The notes under the pieces are model-generated. The model saw nothing but the letters and a program-made list of their open reading frames with translations. It searched no databases and was not told the DNA's origin. DNA of 64,000 bases from Solibacillus silvestris_B. Its GTDB lineage: Bacteria > Bacillota > Bacilli > Bacillales_A > Planococcaceae. This document shows positions 42,342-50,774 of the stretch, in pieces. Numbering within the stretch: position 1 is the stretch's first letter; each line of letters opens with the position of its first letter. The stretch covers positions 1-64,000 of the forward strand of contig NZ_JBQCJW010000004.1 of NCBI RefSeq assembly GCF_051967575.1. The letters are read 5' to 3'. A program made the translations under genes and the position numbers.

Positions 42342-43117
42342 AATTACAGCAACAGCTTGAAAGCATATTAGCGGCCGGCGACAAGGCATTCATTCCTTAC
42401 ATTATGGCTGGCGATGGCGGGATCGAAACATTAAAGCCGACCCTTTTAAGACTCCAGCAATTAGGCGTTTCCGCGATTGAAGTAGGGATTCCATTTACAG
42501 ACCCAGTGGCGGATGGACCGACAATCGAACAAGCAGGTGAACGCGCGCTTGCACACGGAGTCACACTAAAGAAAGTATTGGTTGAACTGAAAAGCTTTGC
42601 ACAGGAAATTCAAATTCCGCTCGTTGTCATGACGTATTTAAACCCGGTTTTGGCATATGGCATTGAGGCATTTGCCAAGGATGCGAAGCTTGGTGGCGTT
42701 CAAGGGCTAATCGTACCGGATATGCCGTATGAGGAAAGTGCTTTGCTTCAAACAGCTTTAAAGGAAAACGATATTGCGCTTGTCCAGCTCGTATCATTAA
42801 CGAGCCATCCTGAACGAATCAAAAAATTAGCTTCGGCAAGCGAAGGATTTATTTATGCTGTAACTGTAAACGGCATTACCGGAGAACGTGCAAGCTTTGC
42901 AACAGAGCTCGCCCAGCATTTCGCGAATTTGAAAACAGCAAGCAATATACCCGTTCTGGCGGGCTTCGGCATTTCAACAGCCGAGCATGTAAAAAGCTTC
43001 GGCGAAATTGCGGACGGGGTCATCGTCGGCAGCAGAATTGTCACAGCGCTTGCAGAAGATGACTGGACAACAATCGAAACACTTGTACAAGCAACGAAAA
43101 AATCGACGATAATTTAG
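42338..43117 (+). CDS. trpA: Tryptophan synthase alpha subunit
   Basis: Cleaves indole-3-glycerol phosphate and channels indole to TrpB. The 259-residue TIM barrel has the catalytic Glu in AIEVGIPFTDPVADGPTIEQ, the Asp in PDMPYEES, and the phosphate site GFGISTAEH. Last gene of the trp operon. No terminator follows immediately; the next gene starts 70 bases on and shares the terminator near 43.4 kb. Confidence 0.96.
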   Translation: MKLQQQLESILAAGDKAFIPYIMAGDGGIETLKPTLLRLQQLGVSAIEVGIPFTDPVADGPTIEQAGERALAHGVTLKKVLVELKSFAQEIQIPLVVMTYLNPVLAYGIEAFAKDAKLGGVQGLIVPDMPYEESALLQTALKENDIALVQLVSLTSHPERIKKLASASEGFIYAVTVNGITGERASFATELAQHFANLKTASNIPVLAGFGISTAEHVKSFGEIADGVIVGSRIVTALAEDDWTTIETLVQATKKSTII

Positions 43118-43186
43118 TCTATGTTCTATTCCCTTCCTATGGTATCGTTACTATACACGAATGAATGGATGGACGGAGGTCACTGG

Positions 43187-43417
43187 ATGAATGTAAAAGA
43201 TTTTTTTGCAGGCATATTTTTTATCGCGCTTGCGGGTTATTTTACGTATGTATTAGTCGATAATATGTCGCTGCTTTTTATTGACAGTACGACAGCTTGG
43301 CAGTATTTTGTCGCATTCTTTCGCGTTGCGCTCATTATTTTCCTTTTTAATCTGGGGCTTTCGCTTATTAAACGCTTTTTTAAAGGCAATACAGCAAAAA
43401 ATGGGGACGCTCGTTAA
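43187..43417 (+). CDS. Small two-helix membrane protein
   Basis: A 76-residue protein beginning MNVKDFFAG with ACGGAGG 7 bases upstream. Two hydrophobic helices are visible (about 8-30 and 40-62), followed by a basic tail (IKRFFKGNTAKNGDAR). I do not recognise the family. Its stop codon lies in the loop of the terminator hairpin, 300 bases after trpA, so it may be the last cistron of the trp transcript or have its own promoter. A link to tryptophan is not evident. Confidence 0.65.
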   Translation: MNVKDFFAGIFFIALAGYFTYVLVDNMSLLFIDSTTAWQYFVAFFRVALIIFLFNLGLSLIKRFFKGNTAKNGDAR

Positions 43418-43437
43418 TGATGCGTTCCCATTTTTTT
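43396..43437. terminator. Bidirectional terminator overlapping the stop of the small membrane gene
   Basis: A 15-bp stem with one G-T pair (43396-43410 with 43422-43436), A- and T-runs on both sides. Confidence 0.88.
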
Positions 43438-43455
43438 GCTGTAACTGTGTTTTTC

Positions 43456-43578
43456 CTATTCTTCGGCTTTTGTAATATCGCCGTAAGCTGTAGTTGCGAC
43501 AATATCGTCATCTGCATTCCCGCAGGCCGCCAAGAAAAGTGAAGCTGTCAATGTGAATCCGATTAAAGTTTTTTTCAT
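43456..43578 (-). pseudogene. PrsA-like lipoprotein, truncated to 40 residues
   Basis: The open frame starts ATG with GGGGGTG upstream. It has a complete lipoprotein signal (KKTLIGFTLTASLFLAAC) and then GNADDDIVATTAYGDITKAEE before a TAG stop. This is the N-terminus of the foldase PrsA (normally about 280-330 residues, with an ...YGDIT-x-EEFY... segment); the NC and parvulin isomerase domains are absent. The short remnant keeps its own translation signals and a terminator. It could be a decayed copy or a genuine mini-lipoprotein. A full-length prsA presumably exists elsewhere. Confidence 0.65.
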
Positions 43579-43595
43579 CGTTGCACCCCCTGTTT

Positions 43596-44300
43596 TTATG
43601 CCGTGAAGTTGCCATCATAGCTCAGCATTACTGCTGATGATACACCCTCTACTTTTGATAATGTCGAAACGAAAGCAGCATCATTCCCTTTTAAACGCAC
43701 CTCATATGTCACTTCCATTTGTTCATCATTCATGACTGATTTTGATTTTAATAAATAGCGTTTTGAAGCGGCTTTTAGCAACCCTTCAATTTGCGCATTT
43801 GTTTCTTCTTGTTCAAAGCGAACAACAATTAAATAAGGGTTTTCGATGACAATTTTATTTTGGAATACGATAATGACAAGCCCGATAATTACTGTGCCGA
43901 TCGCAGCCAATGGGATAAACCCAGCGCCGCATAAAATACCGACTACGACTGACCAGAACAGAAAAATCAAATCCATCGGGTCTTTAATTGGTGTACGGAA
44001 ACGAACGATTGATAGTGCACCAACCATACCAAGTGATAATAAAACGTTTTGACTGATTCCCATAATTACAAGCGCCGTCGCCAATGACATGATCATCAGC
44101 GAAATGTTGAACGAATGCGAGTACACAACCCCGTTAAATGTTTTCTTGTAAATGAAGTAAATGAATACTCCGAGCAAAAAGGCGCTTGCGAGTCCGATCA
44201 ATGCGTCAACTAATGAAAATGTCGACGTTTTTTCCAAAAAGCTTGATTTGAAAATATCATCAAAATTGGTGATATTGTTTGCTGCTAATAATGTAAACAC
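43596..44300 (-). CDS. DUF4956 membrane protein
   Basis: A 234-residue protein with four N-terminal membrane helices (about 32-160) and a cytoplasmic ferredoxin-like C-terminal domain. The signature VGALSIVRFRTPIKDPMDLIFLFW is quoted in part: VGALSIVRFRTPIKDP. It identifies DUF4956. The family regularly neighbours VTC-domain and CotH genes, as here, with only 20 bases to the VTC gene. The role may be in polyphosphate handling or membrane partnering of the polymerase; unproven. GTG start with AGGAGG upstream. Confidence 0.88.
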   Translation of the reverse strand: MFTLLAANNITNFDDIFKSSFLEKTSTFSLVDALIGLASAFLLGVFIYFIYKKTFNGVVYSHSFNISLMIMSLATALVIMGISQNVLLSLGMVGALSIVRFRTPIKDPMDLIFLFWSVVVGILCGAGFIPLAAIGTVIIGLVIIVFQNKIVIENPYLIVVRFEQEETNAQIEGLLKAASKRYLLKSKSVMNDEQMEVTYEVRLKGNDAAFVSTLSKVEGVSSAVMLSYDGNFTA

Positions 44301-44320
44301 AACTGATTCCTCCTAAATTT

Positions 44321-45022
44321 TCAGCCGAACATGCGGCTTAACTGATATTTTGAATACGCTTCATGGCGTGTATGAATGCCTTGCAACAGCATTTTAATGA
44401 CGGTCGGCAAGTACTCGTCATACTTTACTTCCAAAATGACTTCATTTTGCTCGAGCACATCGACCATCGGCAATTCTTTATTGAACATGTCGGTATTGCG
44501 CAGGCTCGTCTGCACTTTGCAGTCGAATGTTATGCGCACATTGCCATGCTCGTACAAATAGGCTTCGCGCTCATAATCGACTACTGTTGCCGGCTTTAAA
44601 TGATAGAGCTTAATATCTTTGTACAAATCTTGGATCAATGAGCGCCCGTCATCCTTCATCCATTCAAAATCATTGATGCGCATACGCTCGAACTCTTTTT
44701 TTGTAAGCAGGCATTTCGATTTGAATGTTTGATTATTGCGCTTTGATTTACGTTCCAAATGAATGACTGCATCGCTTTTGTTGTAAATGCGCACACGGTA
44801 TTTATCACGATTTAAGAAGCCCTCTTTTTTCTCGTTCATCACTTTATTGTCGAAGTTATCGAAATAGCATGAACGGATCAAGTAACGTCCGTTTGCATTG
44901 GCATGCGGATCAAGCACCATCATATGGCACAGCTTCATTTTCAGTATTTGATAATCGATATACGTAATACCGAATTTCATTTCACTGCGGCCATTTGGGT
45001 TATAGGATGTTTGTATTGTCAT
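44321..45022 (-). CDS. VTC-domain protein (polyphosphate polymerase-like)
   Basis: A 233-residue CYTH-superfamily tunnel-fold domain of the VTC type. In yeast VTC4 this domain makes polyphosphate from ATP. Basic and acidic tunnel residues are visible: KFGITYIDY, YLIRSCYFDNFDN, KYRVRIYN, HLERKSK, VDYEREAY, RITFDCKV and the metal Glu in ILEVKYDEYLP. It lies between cotH and the DUF4956 gene, all on the same strand and closely spaced, forming the known CotH-VTC-DUF4956 cassette. Activity is predicted, not proven. AGGGGTG precedes the ATG. Confidence 0.88.
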   Translation of the reverse strand: MTIQTSYNPNGRSEMKFGITYIDYQILKMKLCHMMVLDPHANANGRYLIRSCYFDNFDNKVMNEKKEGFLNRDKYRVRIYNKSDAVIHLERKSKRNNQTFKSKCLLTKKEFERMRINDFEWMKDDGRSLIQDLYKDIKLYHLKPATVVDYEREAYLYEHGNVRITFDCKVQTSLRNTDMFNKELPMVDVLEQNEVILEVKYDEYLPTVIKMLLQGIHTRHEAYSKYQLSRMFG

Positions 45023-45026
45023 ATGT

Positions 45027-45794
45027 TCACCCCTTTTTATATTTTTTTCTGCTTAATAGTACGACAGCGCCAATTGCGATGAATACGACTGCAAAGGAAG
45101 CTGCCAATAATATTAGTGTTTGCTTCGAATTAATCGTTGTGCTTTGATCGCTGCCTTGCTGTCCTGGGAAGCCCCCCATTTGCGGCATTTCACCATTCAT
45201 TTGTGGAGGGGTGCCTTGCGCTCCTTGTCCGCCATTTGCCTCTGTTTCCTCGCCGTTTCCGAAATTCGGCGGTGCCTGCCCATTCATCTGGGGCGGGGTG
45301 CCTTTCGCTCCTTGCCCGCCATTTACACCTGTTTCCTTACCGTTTCCGAAATTCGGCGGCGTCTGACCATTCATCTGGGGCGTATTTTCGGAGTTTGGCA
45401 TTTCCCCATTCATATTGTCAAAACTTGAGCTACTAGCGGCTGATACACCTTCAATTTCGCCGGCAAGCTGTTTTAAAATCGATTCGCTTCTCTGCTTCGC
45501 AAACTCCGGCAAGCTTTGTTCGCCACTTGCACCTGCTGTGAACTGTTCTGTCGTTGCAAATTTCGTTGGATCTTCATCCACTGCGTTAAGCAATAAATCA
45601 TGCAATTTTGTTGTAATTGCCGAAACATTTTCTTCTGTTAAAATTTCCGTCGCGATTTTTTCCAAGTAACTGTCATATAATGCGCGTGTCTCCTCGTCCT
45701 CTAAAACGATATTTAATAATGGGCGTGCATCAACCAACCGTCGTACCCGATACTGGTTCCGTAATGCTGAAGTTGATGCTTGAATCCATAACAA
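45027..45794 (-). pseudogene. cotH C-terminal part, out of frame with the N-terminal part
   Basis: A continuation of the CotH-like protein in another reading frame. From about VDARPLLNIVLEDEETRALYD (reading ARPLLNIVLEDEE) it supplies the end of the CotH kinase domain. Then come a linker with 29-residue repeats (TPPQMNGQAPPNFGNG twice, plus a partial copy), a membrane helix (about 215-243) and a basic tail KKYKKG. The ATG at 45794 lies inside the upstream frame and lacks a ribosome binding site, so separate translation is unlikely. The frames would join if one T were removed from GGTTGGTTG at about 45733. Confidence 0.75.
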
Positions 45795-46950
45795 TATTTT
45801 CGTTCAGCATCATGCCTCCGTTCATTTGCCGGCGGTTGTTTGCTTGGCCATCGTTTTCCGCTGCTGACGATTGCTGGATTTGCCTGTCAGCATTCGTTGG
45901 CGGCATTGTATTATTTCCATTCCCTGTTGCTGCATTAACCGCGCCCTGATCGTCAACTGCAGCCCCTTGCCCCGCATTTTCCTGAATATTGCCCCGTTCG
46001 CCTTGTCGACCTCCGCCACCGCCGCCTGTAAAGCCGCCGAATGACATATTATAATCCCAAGGAATTACAGAGAATACACCATCGCCATCTTCATATAAGT
46101 AGTAATTATGCTTAAACGAACCTTGATAACTATCCATGCTTACAAGCGCCGTATTCAAGGCAAAGTAACGGGCAATTTGATCGGTATCGATGGATGAAGT
46201 ATCCCCTTCGCTTATTTCCTTCATCATATTAACGATGTTGGAGTTTTTTTCAGCCGTTTTTTCGTTCATTTTCACTTCATCAAAAATACCGGCATAATCC
46301 TCTGTATCATCCGAAACATAGGCTAAGTCACTGCCATTTCCTTCTGGTTTAAAAATATAGCCTTCTGTCGATCCATAATTCGTTTTCGCAAATGCGTCCC
46401 CAATTTCTTCGACGGCCAGCATTAACCCATAATATTCGCCGTTCACCATTACTTTCACGTAGGAATGGGCTGGTGCCGCAATACCCATCTGCTCCATAAG
46501 TTCGTATGAAACAAACTCTTTCATTTGTGTCGTATCTGAAAAATTATTGTTTAAATTCACTTTTTCCAACCCGTAAAATGTTTGGTTGGAATCATATTGC
46601 GCAAAATCCACTTTCAAACTGTAACGTTCCGAATCACTGTTCGCCACACTTGATAATGAGGAGTTTCCTTTCGCACGAATGCCGACATTATTATATGTTT
46701 CACCGTTAACTGTCACCGATGCTTCCACATACTCCTCGGCAGTCGGATCATCTAAAATTTTATTCCAATTACTGTCGCTTACCTCTATTTCAATGACTCC
46801 GATTTCATCTTCCATAAATAACTGCTCTTTATAGTCATAGCCTGCCGTTGATTTTTCCACGTCAAAATAATTAAGCGTAAACACCGATGCACTAATGACT
46901 GCAAGTAATATTGCAATCGGGACAATGAGCCATATCGTACGTACTTTCAA
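45730..46950 (-). CDS. CotH kinase family protein, frameshifted near its end
   Basis: A membrane-anchored extracytoplasmic protein with the secreted protein kinase-like CotH fold. An N-terminal helix (about 5-25) is followed by IEIEVSDSNWNKILDDP, GIRAKGNSS (nucleotide loop), YYLYEDGDGVFSVIPWDYNMSFGG (metal site, here PWDYN), and a Gly/Asn/Gln-rich insert. The frame stops at EPVSGTTVG, where homologues continue into the segment encoded by the overlapping frame (45027-45794). The complete protein would be about 640 residues. The start is TTG at 46950, 7 bases after GGAGG; an ATG two codons earlier is too close. First gene of the cotH-VTC-DUF4956 operon. Confidence 0.82.
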   Translation of the reverse strand: MKVRTIWLIVPIAILLAVISASVFTLNYFDVEKSTAGYDYKEQLFMEDEIGVIEIEVSDSNWNKILDDPTAEEYVEASVTVNGETYNNVGIRAKGNSSLSSVANSDSERYSLKVDFAQYDSNQTFYGLEKVNLNNNFSDTTQMKEFVSYELMEQMGIAAPAHSYVKVMVNGEYYGLMLAVEEIGDAFAKTNYGSTEGYIFKPEGNGSDLAYVSDDTEDYAGIFDEVKMNEKTAEKNSNIVNMMKEISEGDTSSIDTDQIARYFALNTALVSMDSYQGSFKHNYYLYEDGDGVFSVIPWDYNMSFGGFTGGGGGGRQGERGNIQENAGQGAAVDDQGAVNAATGNGNNTMPPTNADRQIQQSSAAENDGQANNRRQMNGGMMLNENIVMDSSINFSITEPVSGTTVG

Positions 46951-47006
46951 AACCATTCCTCCTTACAAATCATACTTTACGAAAGAAAAATGAAATGAAA
47001 ATGAAA

Positions 47007-47040
47007 AAACGCAGCAAATTTTAATAATTCGCTGCGTTTG
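47007..47040 (-). terminator. Intrinsic terminator of the two-component operon
   Basis: AAACGCAGC pairs with GCTGCGTTT. On the minus strand it is followed by TTTCATTTTCATTTC. Confidence 0.75.
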
Positions 47041-47042
47041 TT

Positions 47043-48287
47043 TCATTTTTGCAATAAGGGGAATTCGATTGTGAATATTGTGCCTTTCCCGAGCCCGCTT
47101 TTCACCGTAATTTGCCCGCCATGCAAATCCGTGATGACTTTGGCAATCGCAAGCCCTAACCCGGTGCCGGACTTATTCCGGATTTTGTCAGCACGGTAAA
47201 AGCGTTCAAAAATATGGGGTAAGTCTCCTTCGGCAATGCCGATGCCTGTATCCGCCACTTCAATTTTTACATTGTTTGCTTCTGTATAGGCGCGCACGGT
47301 AACAGTTCCTTCATTTGTATAGGTAACTGCATTTTTCAATAAAATATAAAGCAATTCCTCAACCAAAATCGGGTCTGCCTGAATTGTTATTTCATCATCT
47401 ATTTCCAGCTGAAATGCAAGATGCTGCACCGTTTTTGCAAAGCGGCGCGTACGCTGGATAAGTACATTCGATAAATCGACATCCCGGATATTCAACCGGA
47501 TTTGATTTTGGTCTGAGCGTGTCAATGTTAATAAGCTTGATAGCATGTCATTCATATAGTTTGCTTCGTTTTTCATATCATCCATCGTATCGCTTGGATA
47601 TTCCGTTCCTTTTTGCTTCAATTGTTCTTCAAACAATTCAAGCGAGCTGTATAAAACAGCTAGCGGTGTACGAAGCTCATGCGAAGCGTTTGCCACAAAC
47701 TGGCGTTGCTGCTCGTACGATATTTGAATCGGGGTCATCGATTTTTTCGCAAGGAAATAGCTTAATAAAGCAATTCCTATACTCGAAACGATGAGCAGCA
47801 TAACAAGCAGAATAAGCACATTTTGCAGCAGTTCCGCATAGGTTGTCACATTTTGCCCTACCGCAATATAGCCAAGCGTGTCGCCTTGTATGCGGACCGC
47901 CTGTGTCATGACAAGCAATGTTTCGTCTTCGTATTCATAACGCTCAAACTGCTTCGTTTCGACTGGCTTTAAATTTTGCTGCAATACTTCATTGAAACCT
48001 TCATGCAATTCTTCCCCATACAAAATCTCCAGATCCTTTGAAATCACATAGAAAAAGCTTACTTGATCGACCTCCAATTCAAAGCGGTTCGGCGGCTTTG
48101 GCGGTCCATTATAAATATTGAAAAACTTGTCGGTATTGTTCGCCGCATAGCTTTCCACCATATTTTCCTGCACTTTATTCAATATTTGCGCAAACGACAT
48201 GTAAAACACCGTTAAAAACAATACAAGAAAAATAAAATAACTGATGGCATTCATCCATGTGAGCCGCATTTTGATTTTTTTAAACAT
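47043..48287 (-). CDS. Sensor histidine kinase
   Basis: A 414-residue membrane kinase. Two helices (about 12-34 and 155-178) flank an extracytoplasmic sensor of about 120 residues. Then come HisKA with the phospho-acceptor His in FVANASHELRTPL and the HATPase_c domain with N-box ELLYILLKNAVTYT, G1 VADTGIGI, F-box HIFERFYR and G2 SGTGLGLAI. It overlaps the response regulator gene by one base (TAATG). The cotH-VTC-DUF4956 genes follow on the same strand after a terminator, making them likely targets. The signal is unknown. Confidence 0.92.
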   Translation of the reverse strand: MFKKIKMRLTWMNAISYFIFLVLFLTVFYMSFAQILNKVQENMVESYAANNTDKFFNIYNGPPKPPNRFELEVDQVSFFYVISKDLEILYGEELHEGFNEVLQQNLKPVETKQFERYEYEDETLLVMTQAVRIQGDTLGYIAVGQNVTTYAELLQNVLILLVMLLIVSSIGIALLSYFLAKKSMTPIQISYEQQRQFVANASHELRTPLAVLYSSLELFEEQLKQKGTEYPSDTMDDMKNEANYMNDMLSSLLTLTRSDQNQIRLNIRDVDLSNVLIQRTRRFAKTVQHLAFQLEIDDEITIQADPILVEELLYILLKNAVTYTNEGTVTVRAYTEANNVKIEVADTGIGIAEGDLPHIFERFYRADKIRNKSGTGLGLAIAKVITDLHGGQITVKSGLGKGTIFTIEFPLLQK

Positions 48288-48958
48288 TAGCTGTCCCTCA
48301 ATTTATAGCCAAGCCCGCGAATACTTTGAATGTACGACGGCTCATCTTCCACATCGATTTTTTTGCGCACTAAACGCACTAAAGCCGCAAGCGTATTCGT
48401 ATTGGCATTATCGTCAATATCCCATACATAGTCGATTACTTGTTCATGTGTCAATACTTGTCCTTTATTTTCGATTAAATATTCGAGCAGCAAAAATTCA
48501 TTTTTCGTCAGGCTAACCTCGAAATTATCGATAAAAACTGTCCGTTTATTTTTATTAAGTTTTAGCGCCCCTACGATAATTTCTTCCTCGACTATTTTAT
48601 TTTTACGGCGCAATAGTGCCCGGACCCTCGCACGGAGCTCTTCCATTTTAAAAGGCTTCACCATATAATCATCCGCGCCATTATCCAAACCTTCGATAAT
48701 ATTTTCGGTTGCGTCTTTTGCCGTCAACATTAAAATTCCGCCGTCAAAGCCTTTGCTGCGCGCATATTGGCATACTTCAATGCCCAGAGCTTTCGGCATC
48801 ATCCAATCAAGCACGAGCAAATCATAATTATAGTAATCAATTAAATCCTTTGCCTCCATTCCGTCAAACGCAGAATCGACAGAATAATAATCAAACTTTA
48901 ATATTTTAGCGATGTTTTCACAAAGCGTTTTGTCATCATCCGCTACTAGAATCCGCAA
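48287..48958 (-). CDS. OmpR/PhoB-type response regulator
   Basis: A receiver domain (acidic pocket VADDD, phospho-Asp in LLVLDWMMPKALG, Lys in MVKPFKM) plus a C-terminal winged helix with LTKNEFLLLEYLIENKGQVLTHE and IQSIRGLGYKL, 223 residues. The start is taken as TTG (LRILVADDD) because AAGGTG stands 6 bases upstream; an ATG eight codons earlier (48982) precedes this site. Forms an operon with the sensor kinase. Confidence 0.92.
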   Translation of the reverse strand: MRILVADDDKTLCENIAKILKFDYYSVDSAFDGMEAKDLIDYYNYDLLVLDWMMPKALGIEVCQYARSKGFDGGILMLTAKDATENIIEGLDNGADDYMVKPFKMEELRARVRALLRRKNKIVEEEIIVGALKLNKNKRTVFIDNFEVSLTKNEFLLLEYLIENKGQVLTHEQVIDYVWDIDDNANTNTLAALVRLVRKKIDVEDEPSYIQSIRGLGYKLRDS

Positions 48959-49048
48959 ATTCCACACCTTCCTTCTTATCATTGAATTGTATTTGCATAA
49001 CTTCTGTTCAATTCATAACAATAAGCTAATTTTCGGCTCTTGTCTTTA

Positions 49049-49090
49049 AAAAAAACGGCGATTGGAACTCTGCTTTGAATTCCAACCGCC
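49049..49090 (-). terminator. Intrinsic terminator of tdh
   Basis: GGCGATTGGAA pairs with TTCCAACCGCC (one mismatch). On the minus strand a T8 run follows. Confidence 0.8.
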
Positions 49091-49095
49091 ATTTA

Positions 49096-50046
49096 TTAAA
49101 TCACTTTTTGATCTAAGCGCACTTTTAGCTTTTCCAGCATATCAATCGTCATTTTTTCCAGATCGTAGCCCGCTTTAAAGCCCCACTCCTCGATTGCGGC
49201 GGAAGAATCTATCGCATTTGGCCAACTATCCGCAATCGCTTGACGTACTGAGTCTACATCATAATCAACCGTAAAGTTTGGTATATGCTTTTTGATTTCC
49301 GCTGCGATTTGCGACGGCTCAAAGCTCATCGCCGAAATATTGAATGCGTTGCGGTGAATAAGCTTAGCCGGGTCCGCTTCCATCAAATCGACAATCGCCT
49401 GCAGTGCATCCGGCATATACATCATATCCATATACGTGCCTTCTGCAATATACGATGTGTAGCGGCCTTCTGCAATCGCTTTATAATAAATATCCACCGC
49501 GTAATCCGTCGTTCCGCCACCAGGAGGCGTCACATACGAAATCAGACCTGGGAATCGGACACCGCGCGTATCCAGTCCGTATCGTGTGTAATAGTAGTCG
49601 CATAATAATTCCCCTGCCACTTTATTTACGCCGTACATCGTTGTCGGGCGCTGTAATGTATCTTGTGGTGTATTGTCCTTTGGTGTAGAAGGACCGAATG
49701 CGCCGATTGAGCTTGGTGTGAAAAACTGCATATCAAGTTCACGTGCCACTTCAAGTGCATTCATTAAACCACCCATATTTAAATTCCAGGCGAAAACCGG
49801 ATTTTTTTCTGCTGTTGCTGATAGTAATGCAGCCATATGAATCATCGTGTCCGCACCAAAATCATGTGCAAGTGCATGCATGTGTTTCCCATCTGTTACA
49901 TCCAATACTTCAAATGGTCCTTCATGCTGATCAATTTTTCGAATATCTGTTGCCAATACATTGTCCACGCCATACGTATGACGCAATTTCCCCACTAATT
50001 CCGAACCAATTTGACCTAAAGCCCCGGTCACCATAATTTTTTTCAC
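49096..50046 (-). CDS. tdh: L-threonine 3-dehydrogenase, SDR type
   Basis: Oxidises threonine to 2-amino-3-oxobutanoate with NAD. The 316-residue extended short-chain dehydrogenase has the Rossmann motif VTGALGQIGSEL, the Tyr-x3-Lys pair in MYGVNKVAGELL, and the diagnostic GLISYVTPPGGGTTDYAV that separates threonine dehydrogenases from UDP-sugar epimerases. The partner enzyme Kbl is encoded 5.5 kb away on the same strand. The start is GTG, 8 bases after GGGAGG. Confidence 0.92.
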   Translation of the reverse strand: MKKIMVTGALGQIGSELVGKLRHTYGVDNVLATDIRKIDQHEGPFEVLDVTDGKHMHALAHDFGADTMIHMAALLSATAEKNPVFAWNLNMGGLMNALEVARELDMQFFTPSSIGAFGPSTPKDNTPQDTLQRPTTMYGVNKVAGELLCDYYYTRYGLDTRGVRFPGLISYVTPPGGGTTDYAVDIYYKAIAEGRYTSYIAEGTYMDMMYMPDALQAIVDLMEADPAKLIHRNAFNISAMSFEPSQIAAEIKKHIPNFTVDYDVDSVRQAIADSWPNAIDSSAAIEEWGFKAGYDLEKMTIDMLEKLKVRLDQKVI

Positions 50047-50441
50047 GATGAAGCCTCCCTATCCTTTAAAAGACTTATTCCTGGCTTGAAATTGCCGGAT
50101 ACCGTCTATTATTTCTCATCTATTAAAACAAATGTCCTTGTGGAAAACACATAGAAACACCCATAAAACTTGATGTTTAAACATTTTCATGAAATTTATT
50201 ATAGGGTGTTCTTTTCTAAAAAACAATATGTTAAAAATATTCTTTTTCAGCAATACATTTGTACGCGTGAAATATTCGGATAGGGAGAGCTGTCTAGATC
50301 GGCTTTTCGGGCAACCCATTGCGGTGTATATAGCGGGAAGTTATTTCGACTAGTACAGGAGTGTTTGATGTACAAGCAGGTGTATATGCAAAAAGTTTTT
50401 TTATATTGAATAAAGCTCCTCTCTCTAAAAGAAGGGAATTT
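50047..50441. other. Intergenic region between tdh and the YolD-like gene
   Basis: About 395 bases without a supported gene. It contains an interrupted inverted repeat AACACCC (50157) / GGGTGTT (50205) surrounded by AT-rich sequence. No aptamer or known leader was recognised. Confidence 0.4.
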
Positions 50442-50762
50442 CTAATCATCTATTGACGCTTCGCAAATTTGCCGAAATTGGATTTTCGCGCCGGTTTCCA
50501 GCTTTATATATTGTTCATGGAAATTTACCTTTTGAATAATATCCGAAACAGTATGCATGCCTGTTTGTTCCCATATTTTCAGTTGGATAGGACAATGCTC
50601 TTTATAGGCCCGCTGCAAATTTATATTAATTTGTTCCAATTGCGCTTCATCCAATTGCGGCTGTGCAACTAGCACATCCTCCTTTTGCCATTCCCGCAGC
50701 AGCTTTACATGCTCCGGCAGCATCATTGCTGTCCATTTGATCACACCTCTGTCTTTGTTCAT
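50442..50762 (-). CDS. YolD-like protein
   Basis: A 106-residue protein of the YolD family (signature RGVIKWTAMMLPEHVKLLREW; quoted in part GVIKWTAMMLPEH). YolD proteins are encoded with Y-family polymerases of the UvrX/YqjW group in bacilli and phages and are thought to act with them under DNA damage. It follows uvrX after 12 bases and should share its SOS promoter. The ATG at 50762 is 8 bases after GGGAG; an earlier GTG (50771) lies within that site. Confidence 0.88.
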   Translation of the reverse strand: MNKDRGVIKWTAMMLPEHVKLLREWQKEDVLVAQPQLDEAQLEQININLQRAYKEHCPIQLKIWEQTGMHTVSDIIQKVNFHEQYIKLETGAKIQFRQICEASIDD

Positions 50763-50774
50763 CACATTCACTCC

